Shown in pieces: positions 27,726-37,101 of a DNA stretch of 64,000 nt (positions are counted from its first letter, which is position 1; each line of letters begins with the position of its first letter). Source of the stretch: Pinibacter aurantiacus (lineage in GTDB: Bacteria > Bacteroidota > Bacteroidia > Chitinophagales > Chitinophagaceae); assembly GCF_019130065.1 (NCBI RefSeq), contig NZ_JAHSPG010000013.1, positions 1 through 64,000 on the forward strand. The letters run 5' to 3'. The notes beneath the pieces were generated by a model. It did no database searches. It was not told the DNA's origin and worked only from the letters and a program-made list of their open reading frames with translations. The position numbers and the translations under genes are program-made.

Positions 27726-27929
27726 TTGTTTAAAATACCTTCAGATCAAGATATGAAAAAAAACACGATCCCAGAATAAAGGCTGTTTTACGCTTTATGT
27801 AATTCAAAAATTAGACCATGCCACAGCAATGGAGATGCCGTATTAAATTACCATTCTTTGTTATTTTCATTGTATGGAGAAACTAACATCGAACAAATTG
27901 ATTGCAACAGGTTTAGCGTTCTGTAACTC

Positions 27930-29132
27930 TTACCGGTCGAATGAAAATATTTCTTTGTATTTATTTGATTTACCTTCAATCATACTAGTAATAAGTTGAG
28001 CGGCAAGCAAGCTAAAAGTAATGCCATTTCCACCAAAACCTAAAGCAAAATAGGTATGTGAACGTTGTGGAATTTTTCCGATATACGGTAGTCCATCTTT
28101 TGTACCGGCAAATGAGCCGGCCCACACAAAATCTGGTTTAAACCGGATACCGGGAAATAGGGCTGCAAAGCTTTTCTGCAAGGCTTTCGCTTTTGCAGGC
28201 AATACCTCGTCACGGCGCGTACCCGCGGAAAAATCACTATCCTTTCCTCCTATCAATATACGATGATCTGTTGTTGTTCGCAGGTACAGGTATGGTCGCG
28301 CTGTTTCCCAGATCAGTGCATTTTTGTACCAAAAATATTGTTTGTCCAGAGGTTCACTGACCATCGCATAGGTGGTGTGTACATCCTGGATTCGGAAGGG
28401 TAAGTATTTTTCTGATTCATAACCGCATGCGATGACAAGCTTACGTGCTGTAATTTTATATCCTTCACTGGTGATCACAGATACGCCTCTTTTTTGATGA
28501 TCAATTGTTTCGACGGTTGTATTATCATACACCTGTGCACCTTTATGTATACAGTTATGCAGCAGCGCATGCGTTAGCTCGTATGCATCTACTTCCGCAC
28601 CGACTGCCGATAATAAAGCTGCGTCTTTTGTAAAACCAAATTTCGATTCTATCTCCGATTGGCCTATCAGGCGTACATCTATTCCAGCCTGCTTGCGAAG
28701 TAAATACTCGGTTTCGAGCGATTGAACATCTTTTTTATACGAAGCATACTGCAGGCTGGGCTTGTATTGAAAACTTGTTACCTGTTTTAATCCAGTACAA
28801 ATTTTCTTCAACTCATGTATCGCTTCCATACAAAGCAGGTAACTGGCAACGGCTTTTTTTTGACCAATCTTTGGTATCAATTCATGCAAGGGCGTATCAA
28901 TTTCATATTGCAACAACGCCGTGCTGGCAGCAGTGCTGCCCATGCCGGCGTGCCTTTTTTCAAGGACGACCACCTTATATCCGGCATTGCATAAGTGCCA
29001 TGCAGACAACGCACCGCTTATGCCTGCACCCATCACTATAACCTCTGCATGAGCATTGGATAACAAAGAAGGATAACTCTTAATGATACCGCTGTTCAAT
29101 AACCAATAAGGATAGTTTGTGTGAAGGTTCAT
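27930..29132 (-). CDS. FAD-dependent oxidoreductase (DAO family)
   Basis: A 400-residue flavoprotein. The FAD-binding Rossmann motif is GAGISG (35-40), followed by VVVLEKR with the acidic end for ribose, and GSTAAST. The C-terminal part has the second nucleotide contact PYIGKIP...FALGFGGNGITFSL. These proteins oxidise amines or amino acids. Substrate unknown. No signal peptide. It is transcribed divergently from a small receiver gene. A weak sigma-54-like sequence lies upstream. Confidence 0.9.
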   Translation of the reverse strand: MNLHTNYPYWLLNSGIIKSYPSLLSNAHAEVIVMGAGISGALSAWHLCNAGYKVVVLEKRHAGMGSTAASTALLQYEIDTPLHELIPKIGQKKAVASYLLCMEAIHELKKICTGLKQVTSFQYKPSLQYASYKKDVQSLETEYLLRKQAGIDVRLIGQSEIESKFGFTKDAALLSAVGAEVDAYELTHALLHNCIHKGAQVYDNTTVETIDHQKRGVSVITSEGYKITARKLVIACGYESEKYLPFRIQDVHTTYAMVSEPLDKQYFWYKNALIWETARPYLYLRTTTDHRILIGGKDSDFSAGTRRDEVLPAKAKALQKSFAALFPGIRFKPDFVWAGSFAGTKDGLPYIGKIPQRSHTYFALGFGGNGITFSLLAAQLITSMIEGKSNKYKEIFSFDR

Positions 29133-29193
29133 TTTATTTAGTTTAATGAAAATGAAAGCTTAGTGCAATGCTTGATTTTTCATATTTATATGT

Positions 29194-29209
29194 TGAAAGG
29201 TTTGTGCCA
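29194..29209 (-). promoter_or_regulatory. Weak sigma-54-like element before the FAD oxidoreductase
   Basis: On the minus strand TGGCACAAACCTTTCA: a perfect -24 box TGGCAC with correct spacing but TTTC in place of TTGC at -12. About 62 bases before the start codon. Confidence 0.25.
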
Positions 29210-29415
29210 TTACTTATTCGTCACAATCAAATTATAATAAGTTCGATATAAGTCTGGACAAAGCGCCGTTTCTTGTGCAACCCTCGCTCATACAGAATTA
29301 GTTAATAATAACCATAATAACCACCTATTACCTGAATACCGTTTAGCATCAGGAGAAAAAAAAATGACAAACCACAAATGAACCGTGTATTTTTACCTGA
29401 TTAAATACCTTTCCA

Positions 29416-29853
29416 ATGGCGACTCCGACAACATCAACCATTTTTATTGCCGACGACGATATGGAAGACTTGAGTCTATTGGAGGAGGCCATTATGAACC
29501 ACAATCCTTACCTCGTTATCCAAACCTTTCGCAACAGCAATGAGCTTTTACACGCTTTGACACTTCAATATCCAAGCTTGATTGTGCTGGATTATAACAT
29601 GCCTCCCACAACTGGCCCTGAAGTTTTATCCCTTCTAAAAAATAACCCAAACCTTCGTAACATACCCAAAATTATTTGGAGTTGTTCCAGTAATGCCGAT
29701 CACATACGTGCATGTTTTAGCGAAGGAGCAGTTGCATATTTTATAAAACCGTTTTCTTTGGCGGAGTATGGAAATCTTGCCAAAGAAATATGCGCCCATT
29801 TAAAATCACGCAATCTGATTTCCGATACTTCCGACGATCTTTATTTTGAATAG
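29416..29853 (+). CDS. Stand-alone response regulator receiver
   Basis: A 145-residue single receiver domain of the Rcp1/CheY kind. The acidic pocket is ADDD (12-15), the phospho-acceptor Asp59 (IVLDYNMP), and the late Lys in YFIKPFS. The switch residue is Ser rather than Thr (IWSCSS). No output domain, so it should act by protein contact or as a phosphate sink. No partner kinase is adjacent. Confidence 0.88.
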   Translation: MATPTTSTIFIADDDMEDLSLLEEAIMNHNPYLVIQTFRNSNELLHALTLQYPSLIVLDYNMPPTTGPEVLSLLKNNPNLRNIPKIIWSCSSNADHIRACFSEGAVAYFIKPFSLAEYGNLAKEICAHLKSRNLISDTSDDLYFE

Positions 29854-30117
29854 TGTGGGTAACGTTAAATCTAAATGATTAATTCTTGTGGTATAAAAAA
29901 ATCGTTGAGTTAGAGACCAAAAGTTTTCACGCTTCGCCTGGTGAAATAAATCTGACCACTTTATCCATGCTGAAACGCCTCGCCCTTTTTTAGCTTCAAC
30001 TTTCGAACAGTACTACTCTGGCACAATTAGCAGTTCAATCACACGATGGCATAAAAATATTATTACGTAAACTACTAGTTGCACTATTACACTTTTACAA
30101 ATAATAAACGATCTTTT

Positions 30118-31602
30118 ATGTTGAATGGAACAATGTTTCAGTACTTCAGCTGGTACTATCCTGCAGATGGAAGTCTTTGGGAAGATGTAAAGACGAATGC
30201 TCAAAACCTGGCTAACCTTGGAGTGAATTCTGTTTGGCTGCCACCTGCCTACAAGGGCACGCAAGGCGGCATGTCAAGTGGCTACGATGTGTATGATATT
30301 TATGACCTGGGCGAATTTGATCAAAAGGGATCTGTAAGAACCAAGTTCGGCACGAAGCAGCAGTATAAAGAAGCGGTAGAATCACTGCATAAAGCGGGCA
30401 TTCAAGTGTATGTGGATATTGTTTTAAACCATAGAGGAGGCGGAGATGAAACCGAAAAAGTGACGGTTAGAAAAGTTGATCCCGAAAACCGGAACAATTT
30501 CATCAGCGACGCTTTTGAGATCGAGGCTTTTACCAAGTTCACGTTCCCTGGCAGGCAGGGACAGTACTCTCAATTTGTCTGGGACTTCCGGTGCTTTAGT
30601 GACGTGGATTATGCAAAAGATAAAGAAGAGACAGCGATTTTTAGTATCGCCAATGAGTACGGAGACGGCTGGCAGGAAGTGATTGATAGCGAAAAAGGAA
30701 ATTATGATTTCCTGATGTTTGCGGATGTTGAGTTTCGCAATTCAAGCGTTAGGGAGGAACTTAAACGATGGGGTGAATGGTATTTGAAGGAGATCGGGTT
30801 TGATGGCGTGCGCCTGGACGCCGTTAAACATATTACACCCGCTTTTTACAATGAATGGCTGGATCATATGCGGTCCATCAAAGACGACTTGTTTGCGGTA
30901 GGTGAATATTGGGCACCTGGCGAACTGCCACTTCTTCAGAAATATATTGATGCGACGCAAAGACGCATGTCTTTATTTGACGCCTCACTCCACCATAATT
31001 TTTATCATGCGTCCAACGAAGGAAACAATTTTGACCTGAGGAAAATACTGGACAATAGCCTGGTACAGGCAGACCCGGCACTGGCTGTCACCGTCGTAGA
31101 CAATCATGACACACAACCTTTGCAAGCCTTGGAAGCGCCTGTAGAGAAATGGTTCAAGCCCCTCGCCTATGCACTCATTCTGTTGCGTGAAGCGGGCTAT
31201 CCCTGCATTTTTCATCCGGACCTGTATGGCGCGCATTATGTAGACAAGGGGAATGATGGTAATGACCACGAAATCTTCCTGGATAAGTGTCCCCATATCG
31301 ATGAATTGCTTCTTGCCCGGAAATTATATGCTTACGGCCTTCAGAGGGATTATTTTGATCACGCCAATTGTATCGGCTGGACACGAGAAGGAATTAGTGA
31401 AGTGGAAAATTCAGGTTGCGCAATATTACTTTCAAACGGCGATGAAGGTTTTAAACACATGGAAATAGGAAAACAACATGCAGGCAAAACATTTAATGAC
31501 TTACTTAAACAACATCCTGCCACTGTTACAATCGATGAAAATGGATGGGGAGAGTTTCATGTTTCACCAGGATCTGTCTCAGTATGGATCTCATCACAAT
31601 AA
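30118..31602 (+). CDS. Cytoplasmic alpha-amylase (GH13)
   Basis: The start at 30118 is chosen because family homology begins at MLNGTMFQYFSWY; a 13-codon extension upstream looks non-coding. 494 residues, no signal peptide. The catalytic barrel has VDIVLNH (99-105), nucleophile Asp234 (GVRLDAVKH), acid/base Glu263 (AVGEYW) and Asp331 (VVDNHDT). It closely fits the GH13_5-type intracellular amylases that cut internal alpha-1,4 bonds of maltodextrins or glycogen. The C-terminal sandwich ends at VSVWISS. It heads a three-gene operon with an iron-permease-like protein and a SemiSWEET transporter. Confidence 0.92.
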   Translation: MLNGTMFQYFSWYYPADGSLWEDVKTNAQNLANLGVNSVWLPPAYKGTQGGMSSGYDVYDIYDLGEFDQKGSVRTKFGTKQQYKEAVESLHKAGIQVYVDIVLNHRGGGDETEKVTVRKVDPENRNNFISDAFEIEAFTKFTFPGRQGQYSQFVWDFRCFSDVDYAKDKEETAIFSIANEYGDGWQEVIDSEKGNYDFLMFADVEFRNSSVREELKRWGEWYLKEIGFDGVRLDAVKHITPAFYNEWLDHMRSIKDDLFAVGEYWAPGELPLLQKYIDATQRRMSLFDASLHHNFYHASNEGNNFDLRKILDNSLVQADPALAVTVVDNHDTQPLQALEAPVEKWFKPLAYALILLREAGYPCIFHPDLYGAHYVDKGNDGNDHEIFLDKCPHIDELLLARKLYAYGLQRDYFDHANCIGWTREGISEVENSGCAILLSNGDEGFKHMEIGKQHAGKTFNDLLKQHPATVTIDENGWGEFHVSPGSVSVWISSQ

Positions 31603-31621
31603 TCACATTAAATCACAAGTA

Positions 31622-32110
31622 ATGAAAAACAATATAAATACACAAAACACTTCAGGCTTCTTTGAAAAATTTGCCAATAAGGTAAATAAAGCCGCCGGCA
31701 GTACGATAGCATTTATTGCCGCTTTTTTGATTGTTATCGTTTGGGCCATTTGCGGACCCATTTTCCATTATTCAGAAAACTGGCAGCTGGTCATCAATAC
31801 AGGCACTACCATCATCACCTTTCTAATGGTGTTCCTTATTCAAAAGTCGCAGAACAAAGACTCACTGGCGATCCAGTTAAAATTAAATGAACTCGTGGCG
31901 GCGCATGAATTTGCCAGCAATCGTTTGGTGAACGTAGAAAACATGACCGAGGATGAGTTAAAAGTGATCCAGAAATATTATTCCAAACTCAGCGAGTTTA
32001 CCAAGAGCGAAGAGAACTTACAACAGTCGCATTCTATTGATGAAGCAGCAGAGATCCATGAGTTGAAAAAAGATATTGAAGAGGATGTAAAAAAGAATTT
32101 AGGAAAATAG
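31622..32110 (+). CDS. Low-affinity iron permease-like membrane protein
   Basis: The start at 31622, 19 bp after the amylase stop, is used because an upstream start would lie inside the amylase gene. 162 residues. It has two membrane helices (about 22-48, STIAFIAAFLIVIVWAICGP; and NTGTTIITFLMVFLIQKSQN), the core of the PF04120 low-affinity iron permease fold, then a charged coiled tail. Iron transport is shown for the fungal FET4 relatives; for short bacterial members it is uncertain. Cotranscribed with its neighbours. Confidence 0.8.
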   Translation: MKNNINTQNTSGFFEKFANKVNKAAGSTIAFIAAFLIVIVWAICGPIFHYSENWQLVINTGTTIITFLMVFLIQKSQNKDSLAIQLKLNELVAAHEFASNRLVNVENMTEDELKVIQKYYSKLSEFTKSEENLQQSHSIDEAAEIHELKKDIEEDVKKNLGK

Positions 32111-32115
32111 AATTG

Positions 32116-32394
32116 ATGGAGAAATATATTGGAATCATAGCCGGCATATGCACTTGTATATCCCTCGTGCCACAGCTTTTAAAGATCCTAAAAGAGAAGA
32201 AAGCGAATGACATTTCTTTTTTCATGCTGTTTATTCTAATAACAGGCTTGTGTGGCTGGATATGGTATGGTGTCCTAAAAAAAGATTACCCTATAATCTG
32301 TACCAATGTTTTTGCTGTCATTATCAATGGGCTGATGATCGTGTTTTCCATAAAATATAAAAACGGTAAAACTGGTACGCATAGCAGGTTATAG
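32116..32394 (+). CDS. SemiSWEET-type sugar transporter
   Basis: A 92-residue protein with three membrane helices and the PQ-loop signature: MEKYIGIIAGICTCISLVPQLLKI, FFMLFILITGLCGWIWYG and IICTNVFAVIINGLMIVFS. Bacterial SemiSWEETs form dimers that pass sugars in both directions down a gradient. The start is set at the ATG five bases after the previous stop. Sharing a transcript with an alpha-amylase suggests movement of glucose or maltose, but this is inference. Confidence 0.85.
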   Translation: MEKYIGIIAGICTCISLVPQLLKILKEKKANDISFFMLFILITGLCGWIWYGVLKKDYPIICTNVFAVIINGLMIVFSIKYKNGKTGTHSRL

Positions 32395-32635
32395 CGGATG
32401 GCTAACCTGTTCCCATTTGGTCAGCATTATTGGATCGATGTGTTAAAAATGTGGATGGCATTGAGTAAACTGTTGCACAATTGGCGCGTGCTCCACAGGC
32501 ATTGTAGAACGCTCGTTAGGTGTTTTTGTATGGCATGTATTTTCCTGCGGTTGTTGTAATGCCAACAAACAGTCAATGGCAACATGTCAACAGAAAATTA
32601 AAAAATCCTATTACCACATTCCTAAAAATTTCATT

Positions 32636-33640
32636 ATGTCAAAAAATACTTTACATCGTCGCCAGATCATTGGTGGCATGGGCCTTGGGCTCGCCTCTGC
32701 CGCCATCATGCCGCTATCTTCTTCCGCCAACAATATAGCATCTTCTTTTGAAAGCAGCCCGGAACTGGAAGATCCCACCACCAAATATCCCAAACCTCCT
32801 TTTGAAAGCCAGTCGCAACCCTGGCCGGGCCTTGCCAGTCATATGAAACCAAGACCGGATCACGGTGAAAAAACCTACAAAGGTTCGGGAAGACTTCTAG
32901 GTCGCAAGGCTTTGATCACCGGCGGAGATTCGGGCATGGGAAGAGCTGCTGCTATTGCTTATGCAAGAGAAGGGGCAGATGTTGCCATCAATTATTTTCC
33001 CACTGAAGAAGAAGATGGTAAAGAAGTCATTGCTTTGATCAAAGCCGAAGGACGCAAAGGTATTGCGATACCTGGCGATCTGCGGGATGAATCATTTTGC
33101 CAGCGACTAGTGGCCAGCGCCGTAGAAGGACTGGGAGGGTTGGATATTGTTGTTTGTAACGCCGCGAGGCAACAAACCCATGCGTCTATCCTTGACATCA
33201 GCACAGAACAATTTGACTGGACAATGAAGACAAATATTTATGCACCTTTCTGGATATTGAAAGCTGCACTTCCGCACTTGCAGCCGGGGTCGACCATTGT
33301 GGCCACTGCTTCCGAACAAGCGTATGACCCATCTCCTGATTTATATGATTACGCACAAACGAAAGCGGCGACGATGAACTATGTCAAATCGCTGGCGAAG
33401 CAACTAGCGCCAAAAGGTATTCGTGTGAACGGAGTGGCGCCCGGTCCTATCTGGACACCGTTGCAAGTATCGGGTGGTGCTACCCAACAAAAGCTCCAAC
33501 AATTTGGAGGACAAACACCCCTGGGCAGACCTGGACAACCGGCCGAGCTGGCATCAATATATGTTCAGCTGGCTGTAAGTGACGCAAGTTATGCTACTGG
33601 CCAAATCTATGGCTCGTCAGGCGGTGCGGGACAACCTTAA
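32636..33640 (+). CDS. Tat-exported short-chain dehydrogenase
   Basis: The start at 32636 gives a twin-arginine-like leader (HRRQIIGGMGLGLASAAIM), so the protein is probably exported folded with its cofactor. 334 residues. The Rossmann fold has TGGDSGMG (95-102) and the catalytic set Ser226, Tyr239 and Lys243 (YAQTK). Such SDRs with an N-terminal K-Y-P-x-P-P-F...Q-x-x-P region belong to the YhxC/YghA-type group, often induced by general stress. Exact substrate unknown. It converges with the catalase gene. Confidence 0.9.
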   Translation: MSKNTLHRRQIIGGMGLGLASAAIMPLSSSANNIASSFESSPELEDPTTKYPKPPFESQSQPWPGLASHMKPRPDHGEKTYKGSGRLLGRKALITGGDSGMGRAAAIAYAREGADVAINYFPTEEEDGKEVIALIKAEGRKGIAIPGDLRDESFCQRLVASAVEGLGGLDIVVCNAARQQTHASILDISTEQFDWTMKTNIYAPFWILKAALPHLQPGSTIVATASEQAYDPSPDLYDYAQTKAATMNYVKSLAKQLAPKGIRVNGVAPGPIWTPLQVSGGATQQKLQQFGGQTPLGRPGQPAELASIYVQLAVSDASYATGQIYGSSGGAGQP

Positions 33641-33673
33641 ATTAAATCAGTGATTTTTTGCTGTATAAAAAAA

Positions 33674-33710
33674 ATGGTTGAGTTAAAGTATAAAACTTTG
33701 CCTCAACCAT
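33674..33710. terminator. Bidirectional terminator between SDR and catalase
   Basis: ATGGTTGAG (33674-33682) pairs with CTCAACCAT (33702-33710), and inside it AAAGT pairs with ACTTT. It follows the SDR stop by 33 bp and the catalase stop by 58 bp, with an A run on one side. Confidence 0.6.
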
Positions 33711-33768
33711 GTCATTCTACTATCCTTTTAATTTATGGAAACAACGACCTTTTGCTGTTACATCATAT

Positions 33769-35940
33769 TCACGCAGGAACCTTACGCTCCGCTTCTCTTT
33801 CCCAAAACCTGTGCGATGCAATAGCACTTATAAATTCCCTGCTTAGCTTTTTGATATCACTCATCATTAGTACCCCATCCGTCATTGCCTTTTTATCAGC
33901 TAAATTTTTACCAAAATAAGTTTTTTCTAACACCGCCCCCGCATCTGCATCTGCAGCAATGGCTTTGCAATGTTTATAGGCCTCATTTAAAAAATGAATA
34001 GCATCGGCATCATTTTGTAAAGAAGCCACGCTTCCTTTTCCACCCGGCACATATACGGCGTCATATAACACGGATGCAGCCGTTAAGAGACTTTGATCAA
34101 CGGGTATTTGTTCTTTTGTTGCACCAGTGATATTTCCTAAATGTGGCGCGATGATATGAACCATTGCACCTTCGTTCAACAATGCTTTTTTCATAGTGTA
34201 GAGCGTAACATCATTTACTCCGTCCGCCGCGAGCACTGCTATGGTTCTTGTTTTGATGGTATCCTTTACCGTACCCGCCATACTCAATGCAGCGGATTTA
34301 TCAAGAGGCGGTTTTACTATTTTCGATTCGTATTGCTCCACCGGTGCATCAGCCGGGATGCTTTTATTAATGGGCCTTTCCGGCTTTGGCACCGCAAGTC
34401 CCAGTTTGAATCCCACTTGGCCGGCAAGGTCCTTATCTATCAGCGATAATATGCCCAGCATACGCTGCCTGATGGCTACCGTCTGTACCTTTCCAAGCTC
34501 AAATGAGAGCGCATTCACAATGTGATTTTTTTCAGGCTGCGATTGACTGTTATAAAACAAAGTGGCCTGGCTAAAATGATCGCGGAAGCTTTCGCTTCTT
34601 TCCCTTACTTTGCTGGCGTCAATTTTCTCCGCATAGGAAGTAAAGCCGCCCTTCATCATTCCAGCCTGGAATGGACAACCACCACCGAGTGAATTGGGAT
34701 GATAACTCGTCCTTCCGCTATTGATCTGTTGGCGCATAAAACCATCGCGCTGGTTATTGTGAACCGGCACCACCGGGCGGTTAATGGGTATCTCGTGAAA
34801 GTTGGGACCGCCCAGCCTGATCAGTTGTGTATCAGTATAAGAAAACAGGCGGCCCTGCAATAAAGGATCGTTGGTAAAGTCAATACCCGGAACAACGTTA
34901 CCAATATGGAAGGCCACTTGTTCTGTTTCTGCAAAAAAATTATCCGGGTTCCTGTTAAGTGTTAATTTTCCGACACGTTGTACCGGCACCATCTCTTCCG
35001 GAATTAGTTTGGTAGGATCAAGCAAATCAAATGGATACTTGTGCTCATCTGCTTCCGGTATAATTTGCACCCCCAACTCCCATTCAGGGAAAGCGCCGTT
35101 TTCTATCGCTTCCCATAAATCACGACGATGGAAATCAGGATCTTTACCGGAAATATTTTGCGCCTCGTCCCAGGCCACGGAATGCACGCCGAGTAGCGGC
35201 TTCCAGTGAAATTTTACAAAGTGGGATTCTCCCTTTTTATTGATCAACCGGAAAGTGTGCACACCAAACCCTTCCATCATCCTTAAACTGCGTGGAATGG
35301 CCCTGTCACTCATGACCCACATGATCATGTGTGCCGATTCCGGCATGAGCGAAATAAAATCCCAGAAGGTATCGTGCGCCGATGCAGCCTGCGGGATCTC
35401 ATTGTGAGGTTCCGGTTTCACGGCGTGAATAAGATCCGGAAACTTAATCGCATCCTGTATAAAAAACACCGGCATATTGTTGCCCACCAAATCAAAATTG
35501 CCTTCCTGCGTATAGAACTTCACCGCAAAACCTCTTACATCACGTGCAAGATCAGTAGATCCCCTGGAGCCCGCAACCGTGGAAAACCGCACAAATACAG
35601 GCGTCTCCATTGATGTATCTGTCAGAAAATTTGCCTTGGTATATTTTGCCAGTGACTTATACAATTGAAACGTCCCATGCGCTCCTGCGCCACGAGCATG
35701 CACCACTCTTTCCGGTATGCGCTCATGATCAAAATGCGTGATCTTTTCACGAAGAATAAAATCTTCCATCAATGTTCCGCCCCTGTTACCGGCTTTGAGC
35801 GAATTTTGATCATCATTTATTTTTACTCCCTGGTTCGTATTGAGGTTCTCGTTCTGGCTGCTCTCTATATCCCGCGCCAGGTCTTGGGTTTTGGTATTTT
35901 CAACCTTGCTTGTATCGGGGGATTTCTTTTTGATTGGCAT
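33769..35940 (-). CDS. katE: Large-subunit catalase with C-terminal GATase-like domain
   Basis: The start at 35940 (MPIKKKSPDTSK) is chosen since the longer frame adds an unrelated 31 residues. 723 residues, close to E. coli HPII (753). The haem domain shows the distal His in RVVHARGAGAHGTF, the Asn in LVGNNMPVFF and the proximal Tyr in RLFSYTDTQLIRLG. The C-terminal ~150 residues are a class I glutamine-amidotransferase/DJ-1-like flavodoxin fold (RTIAVLAADGVND, YVPGGKGS), typical of clade II catalases. Converts hydrogen peroxide to water and oxygen in the cytoplasm. Confidence 0.95.
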   Translation of the reverse strand: MPIKKKSPDTSKVENTKTQDLARDIESSQNENLNTNQGVKINDDQNSLKAGNRGGTLMEDFILREKITHFDHERIPERVVHARGAGAHGTFQLYKSLAKYTKANFLTDTSMETPVFVRFSTVAGSRGSTDLARDVRGFAVKFYTQEGNFDLVGNNMPVFFIQDAIKFPDLIHAVKPEPHNEIPQAASAHDTFWDFISLMPESAHMIMWVMSDRAIPRSLRMMEGFGVHTFRLINKKGESHFVKFHWKPLLGVHSVAWDEAQNISGKDPDFHRRDLWEAIENGAFPEWELGVQIIPEADEHKYPFDLLDPTKLIPEEMVPVQRVGKLTLNRNPDNFFAETEQVAFHIGNVVPGIDFTNDPLLQGRLFSYTDTQLIRLGGPNFHEIPINRPVVPVHNNQRDGFMRQQINSGRTSYHPNSLGGGCPFQAGMMKGGFTSYAEKIDASKVRERSESFRDHFSQATLFYNSQSQPEKNHIVNALSFELGKVQTVAIRQRMLGILSLIDKDLAGQVGFKLGLAVPKPERPINKSIPADAPVEQYESKIVKPPLDKSAALSMAGTVKDTIKTRTIAVLAADGVNDVTLYTMKKALLNEGAMVHIIAPHLGNITGATKEQIPVDQSLLTAASVLYDAVYVPGGKGSVASLQNDADAIHFLNEAYKHCKAIAADADAGAVLEKTYFGKNLADKKAMTDGVLMMSDIKKLSREFISAIASHRFWEREAERKVPA

Positions 35941-36123
35941 AACAATTATTTTATGGATAAATAATAATTGATTGCAGCCTAAATTATTATGCCGCCATAA
36001 TATCGGATAAAGAGCAGAACAGGCATGACCCAAAATTCAGATGTGAAATACGTCAGTCATGCACTCATCATATTTCATCTGGCAAAGCTGAACAAACCCG
36101 ACAGAGTTATTTTCATCACCACT

Positions 36124-36915
36124 TTATAACCAATATTTCGAGCATTGGAATAACAGTGCAAATGCAATTATCATTATGACAAAATAAGGTAATACTACAA
36201 CACTGAATCCGTAAACAATATTACTTTCAGCAACAATGATCAACCCTTTATCGATACCGCCTGCTGTGCGGGGCACAAGGTATTGTAAAAAGTTCCAGCC
36301 CAAATGTATGCCGAGGGGAAGCATCAGGCTCTTCGTTTTCAGGTAGGCCAGACCAAAGAGCAGCGAACCGATACCGGTAGTCAGCATAGTGACTATGATA
36401 TCCGAAGGGCTCATAGCTTTATGAACATGCATTAACCCAAATGGTATTGCGATGATAAGTTGTGCTATCCATGGCTTGTAGCTTCGCAGTAATACCTGGA
36501 ACGGATAGCCGCGAAACACAAATTCCTGGACATAAGCCGACCAAAGATTAAACAAAAAACCCATTACAATGAATAAGGGATCGATATGCCGGTTAAAATG
36601 CCATGCGTCGCCAGACAGTGAAAACGTGATGATAGCTGTACAAATCAACATTAACGCACCAATACCGATGCCCGCAAAAAATTGTCGCCAGTTTTTCCTG
36701 TTATTGGGCCAGCATCGTAATGTCGACAGAGAAAGGCATTCTGCCCGTAAAAAAAGCCAACTCATGGCTAAACTGATAACAAAGAAGAAAGTCAAATCAT
36801 TGAGCATAGGTACTACTCCCGCAATCAAAGTAGCAATGCTGAGTACAATAAAATAGATGAATACCTTAAGCCATGCCGGTAATACATTCCATACTTTTTT
36901 CATGTTTTTTTTCAA
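36124..36915 (-). CDS. CPBP-family intramembrane metalloprotease-like protein
   Basis: A 263-residue membrane protein with about seven helices. CPBP motifs are present but motif one reads QEFVFRG instead of the usual E-E-x-x-x-R, with Gln replacing the first Glu. Motif two is FGLMH and the third HLGWN. The family includes prenyl-protein proteases and self-immunity proteins. The substitution may weaken proteolysis. It precedes a divergent LytS/LytTR pair. Confidence 0.82.
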   Translation of the reverse strand: MKKNMKKVWNVLPAWLKVFIYFIVLSIATLIAGVVPMLNDLTFFFVISLAMSWLFLRAECLSLSTLRCWPNNRKNWRQFFAGIGIGALMLICTAIITFSLSGDAWHFNRHIDPLFIVMGFLFNLWSAYVQEFVFRGYPFQVLLRSYKPWIAQLIIAIPFGLMHVHKAMSPSDIIVTMLTTGIGSLLFGLAYLKTKSLMLPLGIHLGWNFLQYLVPRTAGGIDKGLIIVAESNIVYGFSVVVLPYFVIMIIAFALLFQCSKYWL

Positions 36916-37101
36916 AGTGAGTCATTTTTAATGAGCGATACAATTAAGATCGACCGGCTTCCAACAATTTTCTATCAAGGCAGAAAAAAAAGCAACGAAC
37001 TAAAATCAATGTCGATTAGGAAGTTCTGGTTGCTCAAATCGTGAGTTTGGTTGCCCACTGAGGACTCTTCGTTGGTTATTTTTTGCGGTAGCAACTTTAA
37101 G

